64,000 bases of DNA from Paramoeba atlantica (Eukaryota > Discosea), in contig CDRNVI010000003.1 in the NCBI GenBank assembly GCA_977017575.1, forward strand, positions 682,001-746,000, read 5' to 3'. The position numbers and the translations under genes are program-made. Below, one piece after another: positions 47,569 through 58,470 of this stretch (positions within the stretch are counted from its first letter, which is position 1; each line of letters opens with the position of its first letter). A model generated the notes under the pieces. It did no database searches and was not told the origin of the DNA. It saw only the letters and a list, made by a program, of their open reading frames with translations.

Positions 47569-48306
47569 GAATTGCCCTCCGGGTGAGCCCCTGCACAACA
47601 TAAAGAAACTATAAAATATATTGTACGAAAAGGTGAACTTCAGTCTACATAATGTATATTGATAATTTGTTTTAACGGTATCCTATGTACATCTCTGCAC
47701 TCTTTTATTTTACAATTGAATTTGAAACTATCCGTAGAAACCAATTTGAACAAACTAATAATACTATAACATTCACTCACCGAGAGATGCATTGTCTCTC
47801 CCTGTCGCGAACGGGTGTCCACGCGGGGAGTGGTTTGGGGGTTGGTGGGCGGGACAAAATTTTCGTACGGATATAATCTTCTATCCTTTACCAAAGTATA
47901 AATAATTGATGTACGATTAAACTCTGACAATTTAACTAAGTAAAAATCATAATATGAGAATATCATGTGCCCCGTGGGGCCACCCCCCCCCCCACCCTAC
48001 AGGAAACTCGATATCCTTCGAACAATTCTATTCGTAGACTTCTAGAATTGCCCTCCGGGTGAGCCCCTGCACAACATAAAGAAACTATAAAATATATTGT
48101 ACGAAAAGGTGAACTTCAGTCTACATAATGTATATTGATAATTTGTTTTAACGGTATCCTATGTACATCTCTGCACTCTTTTATTTTACAATTGAATTTG
48201 AAACTATCCGTAGAAACCAATTTGAACAAACTAATAATACTATAACATTCACTCACCGAGAGATGCATTGTCTCTCCCTGTCGCGAACGGGTGTCCACGC
48301 GGGGAC
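47569..48306 (-). repeat. YR-4 B2-A2-B1 repeat cluster
   Basis: B2 47569-47853, A2 47854-48044, B1 48045-48306. The A repeat has the GGCCCCACGGGGCAC hairpin and a C run. Part of B recurs at 5588-5690 inside LINE-A. Confidence 0.8.
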
Positions 48307-48316
48307 CACCCTTTCG

Positions 48317-49960
48317 CTAGTCACAAATTTTCCCTTTCGCACTGCTCTGGATCTGTTGTCGACTGATTGGATCTGCGGGATTCAATTTTGATGAAATATA
48401 TTCCGGCTGTACGGTAATTCCCTGCTTTCTTAAGAATTGCAGCAATGGCTTCAGTTCAAAATGAATTCCGTCTGAGTTTGTTGATTTCTTTTTAATTGAT
48501 GCTAAACACGATGTGTTATCGATGAAAAGGTCCACACAAGTTCCTCGGTGGAAGTGATGTACCAAACGCTCGAAAGCGAGACGAACGGCCCTCGTCTCTG
48601 CTTTGTTCACTTCGTACGCGAAGTTCTCCTCCCAGCGATCCCCCACACAAACTACTTGCCCGTAGTCGAGGTACAATATTGCTCCCCATCCCGTCGACGA
48701 AGCATCCGTGTATAAGGTGTGGCGGTGTGGAACTGTATCCGGATGAGGAGGGGGTGTTACTGGATTATTTAAGCATATCTTATTCTTCCATTCCGTCAAT
48801 GCCAAAGTTACATACGGAGGGAGCGGTACCCGTACGTTGTGTAGTTCAGGTTTGTTGTTGAGCGCATTGATACGTCTGCGAACCAATTTTAGGGGAAAAT
48901 GGTAGTTTGTTATCGGTTCACCCAGAACTGAGGATGCGTGCACGAGTCGTCCCACTGCTGATTCAAGTTGCTCAAAAGTAGCATAACGAAATCTATCCTC
49001 TTTCATTCGCTGAATTATCTTTGGTCCCATTTTTACCTTACCCTCTTCGTGACAAAACTCCACTCCATTGAAAACATAGTTCGTCATAGGATCCGTGCCC
49101 TCGTCCTTGAAAGTTGCATTAACGCTGCCAGCTCGAGAGTCAATGAATTGTTTATACGCGCTCGCCTCTTCTTCCCCTCCCGCGTACCTTACTCCATCAA
49201 CATAGACGTCAGCTTTAAAGGCTCCATCATACGCGGAACTCTCGCTGCAATAATGCGGATCCCCGGCCAATGTTGATGTAATTGTGTGCATGATTTCCGG
49301 GGCACACCTATGCCCCATCGGCATAACTTTTAGTTCATATAGGTCTCCATTGCTTCCTCGAAATCTAAACTTTGCCCGTGCCTGCTCCGGCACACTCACC
49401 TGATAAAAACCACATGATAAGTCGCGCTTCATCCCGTACGGCTCTTTCGCTCGATGCAAATAGAAAGCAGCGTGCTTTAAGGGAACGTAAGGTATGTAAT
49501 CTTCTTTGAGTCTCTTGTTGTCCTCTCGAGTCCACGCTATAAATCTGCGGCGCTTTTCAACTCCAGTTTCATCCGCGGGTTCAATAACCGTAAAGGGTAT
49601 CACCCACTGATTGGTGGGGCGTTTGTTTTCTTCGTCCGGTGATACTTTACGAATAATATTTGCATCTTCCAACTCTTTGATATCTTTTTCCGGTAAAGTA
49701 GGTGCAAATTTTGGCGATTCATCTTCATTTTTTTCCAACTTAAAGAGGGTGTTTAGCGTCTCACAAAATCGGGCAGATGCTGCCCCGTTCATCATATTCC
49801 GAACTTCGTTCATATTCAACACTTTCACTTTCTTCACATGTAATGGTAGTTTGAGATCATCATGCATAGCGAGCTTTGTGGTGCGTCGGGTACGCACAAT
49901 GGTGTAGCGGCTCTTCTCTTGCGGCATATCGCGCAAGTACTGGCGAAATAAATTTTCGGA
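48317..49960 (-). CDS. YR-4 RT-RNase H
   Basis: RT motifs: QWVIPFTVIEPADETG, KRDLSCGFYQVSVPEQAR, MPMGHRCAPEIMHTI, VYVDGVRYAG. RNase H: LYTDASSTGWGAIL, NKAETRAVRLAF, FIDNTSC, NPADPIS. The frame stays open upstream to 50761, overlapping the recombinase. Diverged from the YR-2 group over most of its length. Confidence 0.8.
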   Translation of the reverse strand, partial: SENLFRQYLRDMPQEKSRYTIVRTRRTTKLAMHDDLKLPLHVKKVKVLNMNEVRNMMNGAASARFCETLNTLFKLEKNEDESPKFAPTLPEKDIKELEDANIIRKVSPDEENKRPTNQWVIPFTVIEPADETGVEKRRRFIAWTREDNKRLKEDYIPYVPLKHAAFYLHRAKEPYGMKRDLSCGFYQVSVPEQARAKFRFRGSNGDLYELKVMPMGHRCAPEIMHTITSTLAGDPHYCSESSAYDGAFKADVYVDGVRYAGGEEEASAYKQFIDSRAGSVNATFKDEGTDPMTNYVFNGVEFCHEEGKVKMGPKIIQRMKEDRFRYATFEQLESAVGRLVHASSVLGEPITNYHFPLKLVRRRINALNNKPELHNVRVPLPPYVTLALTEWKNKICLNNPVTPPPHPDTVPHRHTLYTDASSTGWGAILYLDYGQVVCVGDRWEENFAYEVNKAETRAVRLAFERLVHHFHRGTCVDLFIDNTSCLASIKKKSTNSDGIHFELKPLLQFLRKQGITVQPEYISSKLNPADPISRQQIQSSAKGKICD

Positions 49961-49962
49961 GC

Positions 49963-51213
49963 TCACAACGTTTTCAGATGCATTGTCGCTTTCCCAGTTC
50001 CAAGAGCGAGCGCGGTAGTGACGGGATCTGAATTGTACCGGAGGAGGGATTCTATCTGTTGGTGTTTTGCCAGATTCTTCAGTTCGTCGATTGTGACCTT
50101 CCCATTTGCGACCTGTTTGAACAGCTCCGTGACCGCCCCTCTCTTGGCTGAATGTGTTCCAAAAGCTTGACCGAGCGTTTGCTTGATATTTCGATCCATC
50201 TGTCGTACGTTCGTTCGGCACATTGTGTTCCACGACTTGAGCGTATGAACGTATTGGGCAAGCTCCGGAGTGCCTTCCCCAAGAATTACTGTGTACATTG
50301 ATGGTCGCCACTGGTTGCAACGCGACGCCTTTGTTCCTCTGCCCCAGGCGATTACTATTCTTTGCGAGGTCACCTGTACGAATCTTAAATTTGCTGTCTC
50401 GGTCCAGCGGGAGGCAGCTTTCCAGCACAGTAGCATTGTCATGCTTTCCGATTGAGTCAGATTCTTTCGTAGCTTGTTCAAGAGGTATGGTGTTAGTGGT
50501 TCCATTTGGTGTTTCGGCTCCTCCGCACCCTCGGCTTGTAGCGCTTTGCAGAAAAACTTTATTGGTACAGTGCTCTCTCCGATTAGGTTGAACAGTGCCA
50601 TTATTGCTCGAGCGTACGTTATTTTCGATTGCGGAGATATCGGGAGAAGCTGAATGAAAGCGACTGCATGTATTGGACTTAGATGTATCTTTTTCCACGT
50701 GCAAAAGGTCCTGAACCTTTCCCAAAGCCTTGCCCTTGAATCCCACGTTGATGTGCTCCACATTGAGGCCATCCCATCCAAGGCCACTCTGACTTCGTGA
50801 GTGATCGTACTCACCCCCATCAACAGGCTTATCAGGTTTCTCCTGCCTGATTGCGCCGACTCCAAACTTAACGTTCCCTGATATAATTTTCCAGATGAAA
50901 TTAATCTCCCGTCGTAGCTCCGCGCATTGACTACATTCTGTGCTGTCGTCTTTCTTCGTTTGCTGTGCGGAGCCTCGATCTGCGATGAAATTCTTTTGTA
51001 TACTATGGACTTCTTCATCATCATCATCATCATACTATGGACTTCTGTGGTACCATTTGATGCGAAATTTTCGTTCCTACGTCGATTCTCCGGTATTCTA
51101 TATTCGGAACACTGGCGATTAAAGGACGGGCGTTTCATAACGTCTTGGCGCTGTGCGCGCTGCCAGCCGCCCTCTGGCGAAAATCCGGTGGTGATGATCT
51201 TTTGTACGGACAA
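49963..51213 (-). CDS. YR-4 tyrosine recombinase
   Basis: 416 residues. Catalytic motifs: CWKAASRWTETANL, GTHSAKRGAVTELF and ESLLRYNSD. The N-terminus contains a run of Met (MMMMMM) from a CAT microsatellite (51018-51035). It overlaps the Gag 3' end in another frame. Confidence 0.8.
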   Translation of the reverse strand: MSVQKIITTGFSPEGGWQRAQRQDVMKRPSFNRQCSEYRIPENRRRNENFASNGTTEVHSMMMMMMKKSIVYKRISSQIEAPHSKRRKTTAQNVVNARSYDGRLISSGKLYQGTLSLESAQSGRRNLISLLMGVSTITHEVRVALDGMASMWSTSTWDSRARLWERFRTFCTWKKIHLSPIHAVAFIQLLPISPQSKITYARAIMALFNLIGESTVPIKFFCKALQAEGAEEPKHQMEPLTPYLLNKLRKNLTQSESMTMLLCWKAASRWTETANLRFVQVTSQRIVIAWGRGTKASRCNQWRPSMYTVILGEGTPELAQYVHTLKSWNTMCRTNVRQMDRNIKQTLGQAFGTHSAKRGAVTELFKQVANGKVTIDELKNLAKHQQIESLLRYNSDPVTTALALGTGKATMHLKTL

Positions 51214-52190
51214 TCCTTCAAGAAATGATCAGGAGATCGGCAAATGTAACACACTGGGCGCCCCACATTGGAAGAAGCATAACTCGGATACATTTGTCTC
51301 GGCTGACCAAAAGAACGATAACTTCGATTCACATAATTTGATCCGGAGTAGCGCGCACGATATTTCTCTCGATCGGATAACTGATCCGACACGTGCTGAT
51401 AAAATTTGTCGTGTGATCTGTCCTCTTTATCCAACTTCTGGTGGACTGCCTCTACATCTACCTTGCACGCTCGCCAATATGAGTCTCGAAGACTCTGAAC
51501 GATTGCTTTACCCAACTCCAAGAAAGGACCTTCAGACCATCCTGGGGTATCCCGCGCCAACATAATCCATTTCCCTAGCAAATTGTCGAAGTTTCGCTCT
51601 TGCTGTTTCTGAAATGAACGATCCTGAAAGAATTGATTGAGTCGCAAACCATATTCCGGTGCCTCCTTCAGTTCCCGAATCAAATCACGAATGCGAAATC
51701 CCTCATCATTACGGGCATCGATCCACGCTGGCCAAGTAATAGGTTCATAAGGGTCTAACTTTAACGAATTCATTGATGCGAATGATTGCAGATTTGGAGG
51801 CAGGGGCCGTCCGCCGTCCAATGGCTGCGTCTCCGGAAGATTATTCGAGGACTGTGGTTCGGCTTCTTCCAGGTCAATACGAAAGTAATTCAGATCATTG
51901 GGAGGAAAGGGGTACTCACGCGTGGGATCGTCCTCCCAGACGGCCCACATTTCCTTGCCTTCACGTCGAATCTTGCCATGCGAAGTACGTTTTGCCGAAG
52001 TCGACGCGTCTTTTCGTTGCCATACCGCTTTAATGTGCAGAACCGGTGCCACATCCTTCGCCAGCAAAAGCTTTTCACACACTCTTGATTTCATTATGCT
52101 CATTTCCGAGCTTCCCATCGGATTCTCTGGCACGATCGATGGACTACGCGTTTCGCGTGGTGATAGAGTCTCTCGCGGCGACTGAGGCAT
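51135..52190 (-). CDS. YR-4 Gag-like protein
   Basis: 351 residues. Shares WPAWIDARNDEGFRIRDLIR with other YR Gags. One CCHC knuckle, CYICRSPDHFLKDC, near the C-terminus. Confidence 0.8.
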   Translation of the reverse strand: MPQSPRETLSPRETRSPSIVPENPMGSSEMSIMKSRVCEKLLLAKDVAPVLHIKAVWQRKDASTSAKRTSHGKIRREGKEMWAVWEDDPTREYPFPPNDLNYFRIDLEEAEPQSSNNLPETQPLDGGRPLPPNLQSFASMNSLKLDPYEPITWPAWIDARNDEGFRIRDLIRELKEAPEYGLRLNQFFQDRSFQKQQERNFDNLLGKWIMLARDTPGWSEGPFLELGKAIVQSLRDSYWRACKVDVEAVHQKLDKEDRSHDKFYQHVSDQLSDREKYRARYSGSNYVNRSYRSFGQPRQMYPSYASSNVGRPVCYICRSPDHFLKDCPYKRSSPPDFRQRAAGSAHSAKTL

Positions 52191-52205
52191 AGACTTTTCG
52201 TACGT

Positions 52206-52395
52206 ACAAAATTTTCGTACGGATATAATCTTCTATCCTTTACCAAAGTATAAATAATTGATGTACGATTAAACTCTGACAATTTAACTAAGTAAAAATC
52301 ATAATATGAGAATATCATGTGCCCCGTGGGGCCACCCCCCCCCCACCCTACAGGAAACTCGATATCCTTCGAACAATTCTATTCGTAGACTTCTA
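52206..52395 (-). repeat. YR-4 terminal repeat A1
   Basis: Near-identical to A2 at 47854-48044. Confidence 0.8.
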
Positions 52396-53470
52396 TATTG
52401 AGCCGGAGAACTGCGGAGCCATAAATGAGGCGCCCCACCACCGCCTCTAGGTCAACAAAGGAAATGTTGAAGAAAGAGTCGGCTCGCAGTTTCCTGATCA
52501 CTCGCGGTCCCAGGCAGACCGTATGCGCGTTATGGTCGAACGCCACCCCATTGAACACGTACTGTGCTACAGGGGGCTGACCCCGATCTTTGAAAAGACC
52601 GTTCGCTTTGTCGCAACGCTCGTCAATGAACTGAGCGTACGTGGTGGCCTCGGAGTCGGTTCCTGCAAACCGAACTCCGTCAACATAAACGTCGATAGCG
52701 CCTCGGTGAAACGAGTAGCGCTGAGAACAAATCGACGCCTCGCCAGCAATCGCGGCGGTAACCGTGTGCATAACCTCCGGTGCACACCTATGGCCCATCG
52801 GGAGGACGTTCATCTCATACACGTCTCCACTGGTCGTTCTAAGGCGGAATTTGGGCCGCGCCCTCTTTGGGATACCAATCTGGTAAAATCCACACGTGAA
52901 GTCCCGCTTCACAGCCATCGGCTCGTGCGCCTTATGAAGATACTTGGAGGGATGATATAATGGGACCTTTGGTTCATATGATTTTAATCTATCGTTATCG
53001 TCCCTTGTCCATGAAATAAATCTTCTGCGCTGATTGCCCTCATCATCGGTCTCCACAACCGTGAAGGGAATCATGAACTGCATCGATGGGCGCTTTCTCA
53101 ACTCCTGCGCCGGGACCTTGGAGATTATGCCTGCGTCCTCCAACAATCGGACGTCCGCCTCAGGCAATGAACCTTTCACACTAGGTTCGGGGTACGGGGC
53201 TTTAGGTACCCATAATAATTCATCCACTACCTTGCGAAAACGAGTGGCAGCTGACATACTCATCCACTCCTTAACCTGATCCAAATGGATAACAGGTATC
53301 GACTTCTTAACGTGCAAAGGTAGTTGAGCGTCGTGTGCCTTGGCTAGCCGTGAAGAGCGGCGTGCACAAACAACGGAGTGCCTGCGAAGGTAAGGCACTT
53401 CCTCGAAGCACTTTGCCACGTGCTCCGAGGTTACAGCACTGGGAGACGTGCTGAGACTCTCTGCGTCCCG
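52396..53470 (-). CDS. YR-3 RT block
   Basis: Nearly identical to the YR-2 and YR-5 RT from FEEVPYLRRHSVVCARRSS through LPMGHRCAPEVMHTV and VYVDGVRFAG. It ends abruptly at 53470 against the A1 remnant. Confidence 0.8.
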
Positions 53471-53488
53471 ATATATATAGCCGCCCCT

Positions 53489-54305
53489 TATGTCAGGGCA
53501 TCCGGCTTATGTCGGATGATGGGACTTAGCGATCCCAGCTTCCCGAGCTAACTCACCCGGCGTCGCATAACAAGACGCTAAAGAACTAGGGTGAATACGA
53601 TGAATACAATATGGATGACACTACCCGGTGCCAGTAAAACGAGGCACTAAATAATTAGGTTTGTGTGTTTTTTTTTTATCCACCCTCAAAAGATAGAGTG
53701 GTTTTTTTGGTCAAGGGGCGCCTTATTTGCATTACCTAAGGTGCAGGGGTATAGCGCACCCCACCTCCCTAGCTGTAACCTAACTCCTCTCCAAGCGGAG
53801 GTCAGCCGTAGCTTGCTATGGCTGGCTCTCCGGATACGTCGCAAGACGTATTCGGACTGCCCGTTTGGGGAGTTGAGGGGCCATAACTTTTCGGAGTCAA
53901 AAGGCCCAATACATCATCATCATCAAATAATTAGGGTGGATGTCATTCTGGCAACGTAGAATGGGTGGCACCGCCCGGTACCGAATATAACAAGGTACTA
54001 AGAAACTAGGGTGGGTGCCATTCGGGCTAATCTTTGGAATGTGTTTGTGTTTTTTTTATCCACCCTCAAAAGATAGAGTGGTTTTTTTGGTCAAGGGGCG
54101 CCTTATTTGCATTACCTAAGGCGCAGGGGTATAGCGCACCCCACCTCCCTAGCTGTAACCTAACTCCTCTCCAAGCGGAGGTCAGCCGTAGCTTGCTATG
54201 GATGGCTCTCCGGATACGTCGCAAGACGTATTCGGACTGCCCGTTTGGGGAGTTGAGGGGCCATAACTTTTCGGAGTCAAAAGGCCCAATACATCATCAT
54301 CATCA
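53489..54305 (+). mobile_element. tandem pair of SINE-4-type copies in YR-3 A1
   Basis: TSD TAGCCGCCCCT (53478-53488 and 54306-54316). Sense plus. The first unit (53489-53925) runs from a 5' region shared with SINE-3 through hairpins (53552-53640) to GGCCCAATA and (CAT)n. The second (53926-54305) restarts inside a hairpin and repeats the same sequence to (CAT)n. The units are nearly identical over about 290 bp, so the tandem is recent, by slippage or by dimeric RNA. Confidence 0.75.
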
Positions 54306-54344
54306 TAGCCGCCCCTCGGCTAAATTTCAAAACGTGAACTATTA

Positions 54345-54450
54345 CGAATTCTTGCGCCAACGAGAGCGATGCGCCTGGTTTATGCACTCGCAAGTGGTAA
54401 TCGTGGCGCGGCAACGTGCACCGCTTGAGAATAGCAAGTGACAAATTGCT
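54345..54450 (-). CDS. LINE-A' short thumb segment
   Basis: Encodes NLSLAILKRCTLPRHDYHLR and VHKPGASLSLAQEF, matching LINE-A just after the RT palm. Bounded by YR-3 on one side and the 600-bp insert on the other. Confidence 0.75.
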
Positions 54451-55049
54451 ACAAATGTGTCTGAAAGCCTTGTTATGGTGGGTGAAGTTCTCTGAGCTAT
54501 CAAAATTGAAGGGATCAACATTGGCGACAAAATGGCCGGTCTCTAGAGCGCCCAAAAACTCTTTCAGCTCGGGCCCTGCCGCGAATCGTCCGCTGTATCT
54601 GTGTCCCTCGCCGGCGAAAATACAACTCAAGTCTCCCGCGAAGCTTCACGTCGACTGCGAGATTGGTAAAAGTGTACAAAAGTGCAACGATGGTTCTAGA
54701 GCGCCCGAAAATCTCTTTCAGCTCGGACTTTCGTACCATGCAGTTCAGCTTTTTCATGCGCAATGGCCGACAGGAGAGGAATGGAGACGTCCGATGAACT
54801 GCCGAGTGGCGGCATGGCGAGTGAAGTTGGGAAGGAAGGTGAAGTGTGAAGAAGAAGCCCTAATTTAAGGGGCGATATTGTATTTTAACCGCTGCACTGT
54901 AGGCGGGAACTATGAAAAATTGATATGTATTTTATCTACACCAAGGCACTTTTGAAGGCAATAGCGCAGCGCGCAAAAATGAACTACGACAATGTACAAA
55001 AAAAAAAAATCCTTATTGTAAGACCTTTCCTTATTGTAAGACCTTTCCT
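54451..55049 (+). mobile_element. ~600-bp poly(A) retroinsert (SINE or processed transcript)
   Basis: TSD AATTGCT (54444-54450 and 55050-55056). Poly(A) at 54999-55010, followed by two copies of CCTTATTGTAAGACCTTT. That tail resembles the TAAGACCTTT tails of LINE-A, LINE-A' and LINE-H. The body has an internal repeat (CTAGAGCGCCCGAAAATCTC type at 54544 and 54693) and a plus-strand frame to 54868 with related SRAPKNSF and SRAPENLF segments. No recognised domain; it may be a SINE using LINE-A machinery or a processed pseudogene. Confidence 0.6.
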
Positions 55050-57171
55050 AATTGCTTGGCCCCATGCAACCGAGTCTTCGGAATAAACAATTGTGTTTTC
55101 CTAATTTTTCCAGGAGCTTCCGTTCGACTGCTTTATTGCTGCCTATGTAGCCTCCAAGCACTTTGATCGTATCCACGCAATCCTGAACTCCCAGTTCTCG
55201 AAGTGCTGAAACTTTACAGTGTTGTGCTTTTGATCCTTGAAAGATTTCACACTTGTGGAAGTTTATTTCCAGGTTCAGGTCCTTTGTAAGCTCTTGAAAA
55301 TGTTTGAAAGCTACTTCTAGAGAGGCTTCATTTTTGGAACTCATTGTGACGTCATCCTGATAAGCTCGTAAGGTGACTTCTGGATACGCATCCGCGACTT
55401 CCTTGAAAGCTCCTTGTAGCAAAGTGCAAAAATACAGAGATGATAATGCTGATCCTTGCCGAACTCCAGATGAACTTTCGATTGTAGAGTACAGTGAGCT
55501 ATTGGCAAAGAAAAGGAGATCCGATGGCTGTCCATATTCTAGATAAAACATTCTCAAGAAGTGCTTGAAGACGGGGTACTGGAATAGGGCTTGTTCAATA
55601 GCTGTGCGGTGTGGTGTGTTATATGCGTTCTTGAAATCTACGGTGAGAATCGTGCTACCAGCTTCGTATTCAGAAATCAACTCATGAACGATTGATTCAC
55701 ATGCGCTTTTTTGTAGAATACCACGTTGAATCGGCTGGAAGAGAGATTTCAGTGCACATTCGTGACGCTGGAGAAGAATAGAACCACAGACCTTAAGAAT
55801 AGTTTCCCCCATCGCTACAGGTCTTATGCCATTGTTTGGCTTCGCCAAAGCTATCATTCTGCATCGCGTAAGGCGCGTGCGAACGCATTGTGACACTTCA
55901 CCGTTTATTACATCTCGGAACATGTGACACAAGGAGAGGCACGATTCCTCGTCCTCGGCCAAGAGGCGAAGCATACTTTCACTGAATCCAGTGGGGCCAG
56001 GTGACGCACCTCGAGATAATTTTTCGGTGGCTAGGCGCACTTCTAAATTCTCCACTACTGCGATCCGAGGAAGTTCTTGGTCAGTACCTTGCGGGGAAGG
56101 TCCGTTAGGATGTAGTCTCTTCAGTTCCCGAGATTTTTCTTCTGCAGTAAGGTAGGATTCTCGATATACGTTATCTAAAATGCGCGTGGCCTTTCTAACG
56201 TTATTTGCTTTTCCCGCCTGCAAAGCACTTCTGATTGAACGTCTATCGATGTCTTGTTCCAAGCGCTCCTTCTCGCTTAGGTTTGAGTTCTGCTCGTCAA
56301 TTCCGGCTTTCTTATGTGTTTTCGCTGAACTATGGCGCCGAATGAGATTTTGATGAATCGTAGCCAAGGAATCTCGGGGCGCATTTAACAGTTTGTGCCA
56401 TATACTTGTTTTTTCAGACTCTGTTTTGGCTTTCGGATATGCGCTAACGATCGAACGAAATATTGCAACAACGTGCACCGAAAAAGAGGGATCGATCTGC
56501 GCGAATCTTGGAAGAGGGTCTAAATCACGACTCACTTCTATCGATTCGGATGCTTCATTTTGCTTTTCTTCGATAGATTCGATAGCCTCCCCTAAAGATT
56601 TGATTCTGTTGACTTTCGTTTCACGTATTGACCAAATCTTGATTTTCGCAGATTGCGGTAGATAGATAAAACCTGAAGGACCTTCACTAGCATCTTTTGG
56701 TTTGTATGATATTCTGAGCTTTACCGCCCCTCGACGTACAGTTCTCTTAGTCACCGTCCCTACGCTATCGTATACTTGTTTCTCGTTGAATCCCCAACGG
56801 ATTTCACATGTGCTTCCTTTTCCCCATTCTTTGATAATTTCGTACACACGATCCGGAGATTTGGAAAATACCTGTTCTTGTATTACCTCCTGGTCATCGC
56901 CATCCGTTGACATCGAACTGGAATGTTCATCCTCAGAAGGAAGTTCATCTGGAGGTGAGATACCGCCCGAGCCAGAGTCTGAGTCTGAACTTGGTGATTT
57001 CCTAATCTTAATTTTGTGTCGTGGAGGGAAATCGTAATTCTCGTGATCTGCCCATGTCGTTGAGAGCTCTTTTGCGCTGTTAATCACTTTGATTCGACGC
57101 AACTTCTTTGGTTTACTTTTGACACAAAGTGATTTATTCATTCCTCGATCGTTGTGTATCAGTTCGCTCAC
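55050..57171 (-). CDS. LINE-A' N-terminal part through RT
   Basis: Starts MSELIHNDRGMNKSL (ATG at 57169-57171). Close to LINE-A throughout: WGKGSTCEIRWGFNEK, SEGPSGFIYLPQ, SFSVHVVAIFRSI, VDFKNAYNTPHRTA, SSGVRQGSALSSLYFC and catalytic AYQDDVTMSS, ending at MGPSN where the 600-bp insert lies. The frame is open. No leader relic is visible upstream. With the parts at 54345-54450 and 37672-38762 this LINE was complete before the insertions. Confidence 0.85.
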
Positions 57172-57388
57172 TTGAGGAGATTTTTTTTTTTTGTTGTTCC
57201 TTACTCAGTTCGTGTCAACTAGATCAGCTCCGACTTTGTCGTTAAATGAAAAAAAGGAACAAAAACAAAGGTCTTAACACAAACCCGTGGAGCGCATATA
57301 TTATATACGCGCCGATTACTATCAAATGTTCACATTCTAATAAACTAATATCCCTTTCTTTTCTTAAGAAGTATTTGAGATGACAAGC
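57172..57388. other. noncoding junction between LINE-A' and LINE-H
   Basis: A T-run (57180-57192), then AT-rich sequence with a minus-strand TAAGACCTTTGTTTTTGTT motif (57252-57275), plausibly the LINE-H 3' tail. No gene. Confidence 0.4.
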
Positions 57389-57820
57389 TTAAAAACTTGT
57401 CTCAGTGTATTGGTCGTGAGCTAGAAACTGGCGGAGTTGAGCGTGGAGGATACTTCCTGCCTGTTCCTGGTGGAGTAGCGTAAATGTTTCCATTACGCTG
57501 TGTCTCTCTAGCCCGCAACGGTCCGCAATAGCCCACAGGAGATTCCGAGTGGCGTTGTGCATGGAACCGCAAGACAGAACAGGGATACATTCAAAGCATT
57601 CCTTGTTTATCATGCCACTGTCAACATAGCGTACACGCTTGCGCTTTATCGCTTCGTTCATGAGGAATGTCGTATTGTGTTTGATATTCGAGGGAGCCAG
57701 TTCGTGAACTACTGTGAGGTCGTAGTATTTCTCTCCTGAAGCCCATTGAATTGCGAGGTCGGGGCCCGTGCGACGCCGAGTACTTCCAACACATGTCCTG
57801 GTATGTTCCGTTTTGTTTTC
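57389..57820 (-). CDS. LINE-H C-terminal RLE fragment
   Basis: RLE of the LINE-A superfamily but a distinct family: RRRTGPDLAIQWASGEKYYD then LTVVHELAPSN and AIKRKRVRYV, the PD...D...K pattern. It ends AHDQYTETSF. The N-terminal side is interrupted by YR-5 at 57821, and the remainder lies beyond the window. Confidence 0.75.
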   Translation of the reverse strand, partial: ENKTEHTRTCVGSTRRRTGPDLAIQWASGEKYYDLTVVHELAPSNIKHNTTFLMNEAIKRKRVRYVDSGMINKECFECIPVLSCGSMHNATRNLLWAIADRCGLERHSVMETFTLLHQEQAGSILHAQLRQFLAHDQYTETSF

Positions 57821-58470
57821 GAAATCCACGCCGAGGGGCTCCCTGGAAACATATACACTGATAACATATATGAATAAATGAACAACTATGAATAGCTCAA
57901 TCGTAATTCAAAATGACACAACATATCATTCATTCATTTCACACGCACAAAGATGGAAAAGAAACAAGCCTGCATAAAACAACACAATCAATGTCACTCT
58001 GTTAACGGGGTTCCCCCCCCCACCGGAACCCTCGGCCAAATGGCTGGGGGCTCGGTGGGTGGGCACAAAACTTTAAACGTAACAAAATAACAACCTAACA
58101 AGAATATAACAAACGAGTAAACACCCCCCTCCATGCAATTAGAGAATACTACATCATAATTTGAGAAAATTATGTGCCCCGAAGGGCCAGCAGGCAAATA
58201 TATAGCCGCCCCTCGGCTAAATTTCAAAACGTGAACTATTAGAAATCCACGCCGAGGGGCTCCCTGGAAACATATACACTGATAACATATATGAATAAAT
58301 GAACAACTATGAATAGCTCAATCGTAATTCAAAATGACACAACATATCATTCATTCATTTCACACGCACAAAGATGGAAAAGAAACAAGCCTGCATAAAA
58401 CAACACAATCAATGTCACTCTGTTAACGGGGTTCCCCCCCCCCACCGGAACCCTCGGCCAACCTGCCCAC
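57821..58470 (-). repeat. YR-5 B2-A2-B1 repeat cluster
   Basis: Nearly identical to the YR-3 cluster at 38763-39400, differing mainly in the length of C runs. Carries the GGCCC-TTCG-GGGC hairpin in A2. Confidence 0.8.

Larger units (their letters stand above)
47569..52395 (-). mobile_element. YR-4: whole-looking YR retrotransposon of a distinct family
   Basis: 4.8 kb in the YR-3 RT gene: A1 52206-52395, Gag 51135-52190, YR 49963-51213, RT-RNase H ending 48317, B1 48045-48306, A2 47854-48044, B2 47569-47853. Repeat copies are almost identical and all genes open; it looks whole and is younger than YR-3. Ends read GAATTGCCC (B) and GACTTCTA (A). Unlike YR-2/3/5 it has almost no 3' noncoding region and no RNA module. 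Confidence 0.85.
38763..54344 (-). mobile_element. YR-3: broken YR retrotransposon carrying nested elements
   Basis: B2 38763-39004, A2 39005-39181, B1 from 39182, 3' noncoding region with two RNA modules, RT-RNase H in two blocks (46914-47568 and 52396-53470), and a short remnant of A1 (53471-53488 and 54306-54344). Gag and most of the recombinase are absent, so it is broken. Nested inside: LINE-C1, LINE-C2, a GC-rich segment, YR-4 and a SINE pair. Closest to YR-5. Inserted in LINE-A'. Confidence 0.75.
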
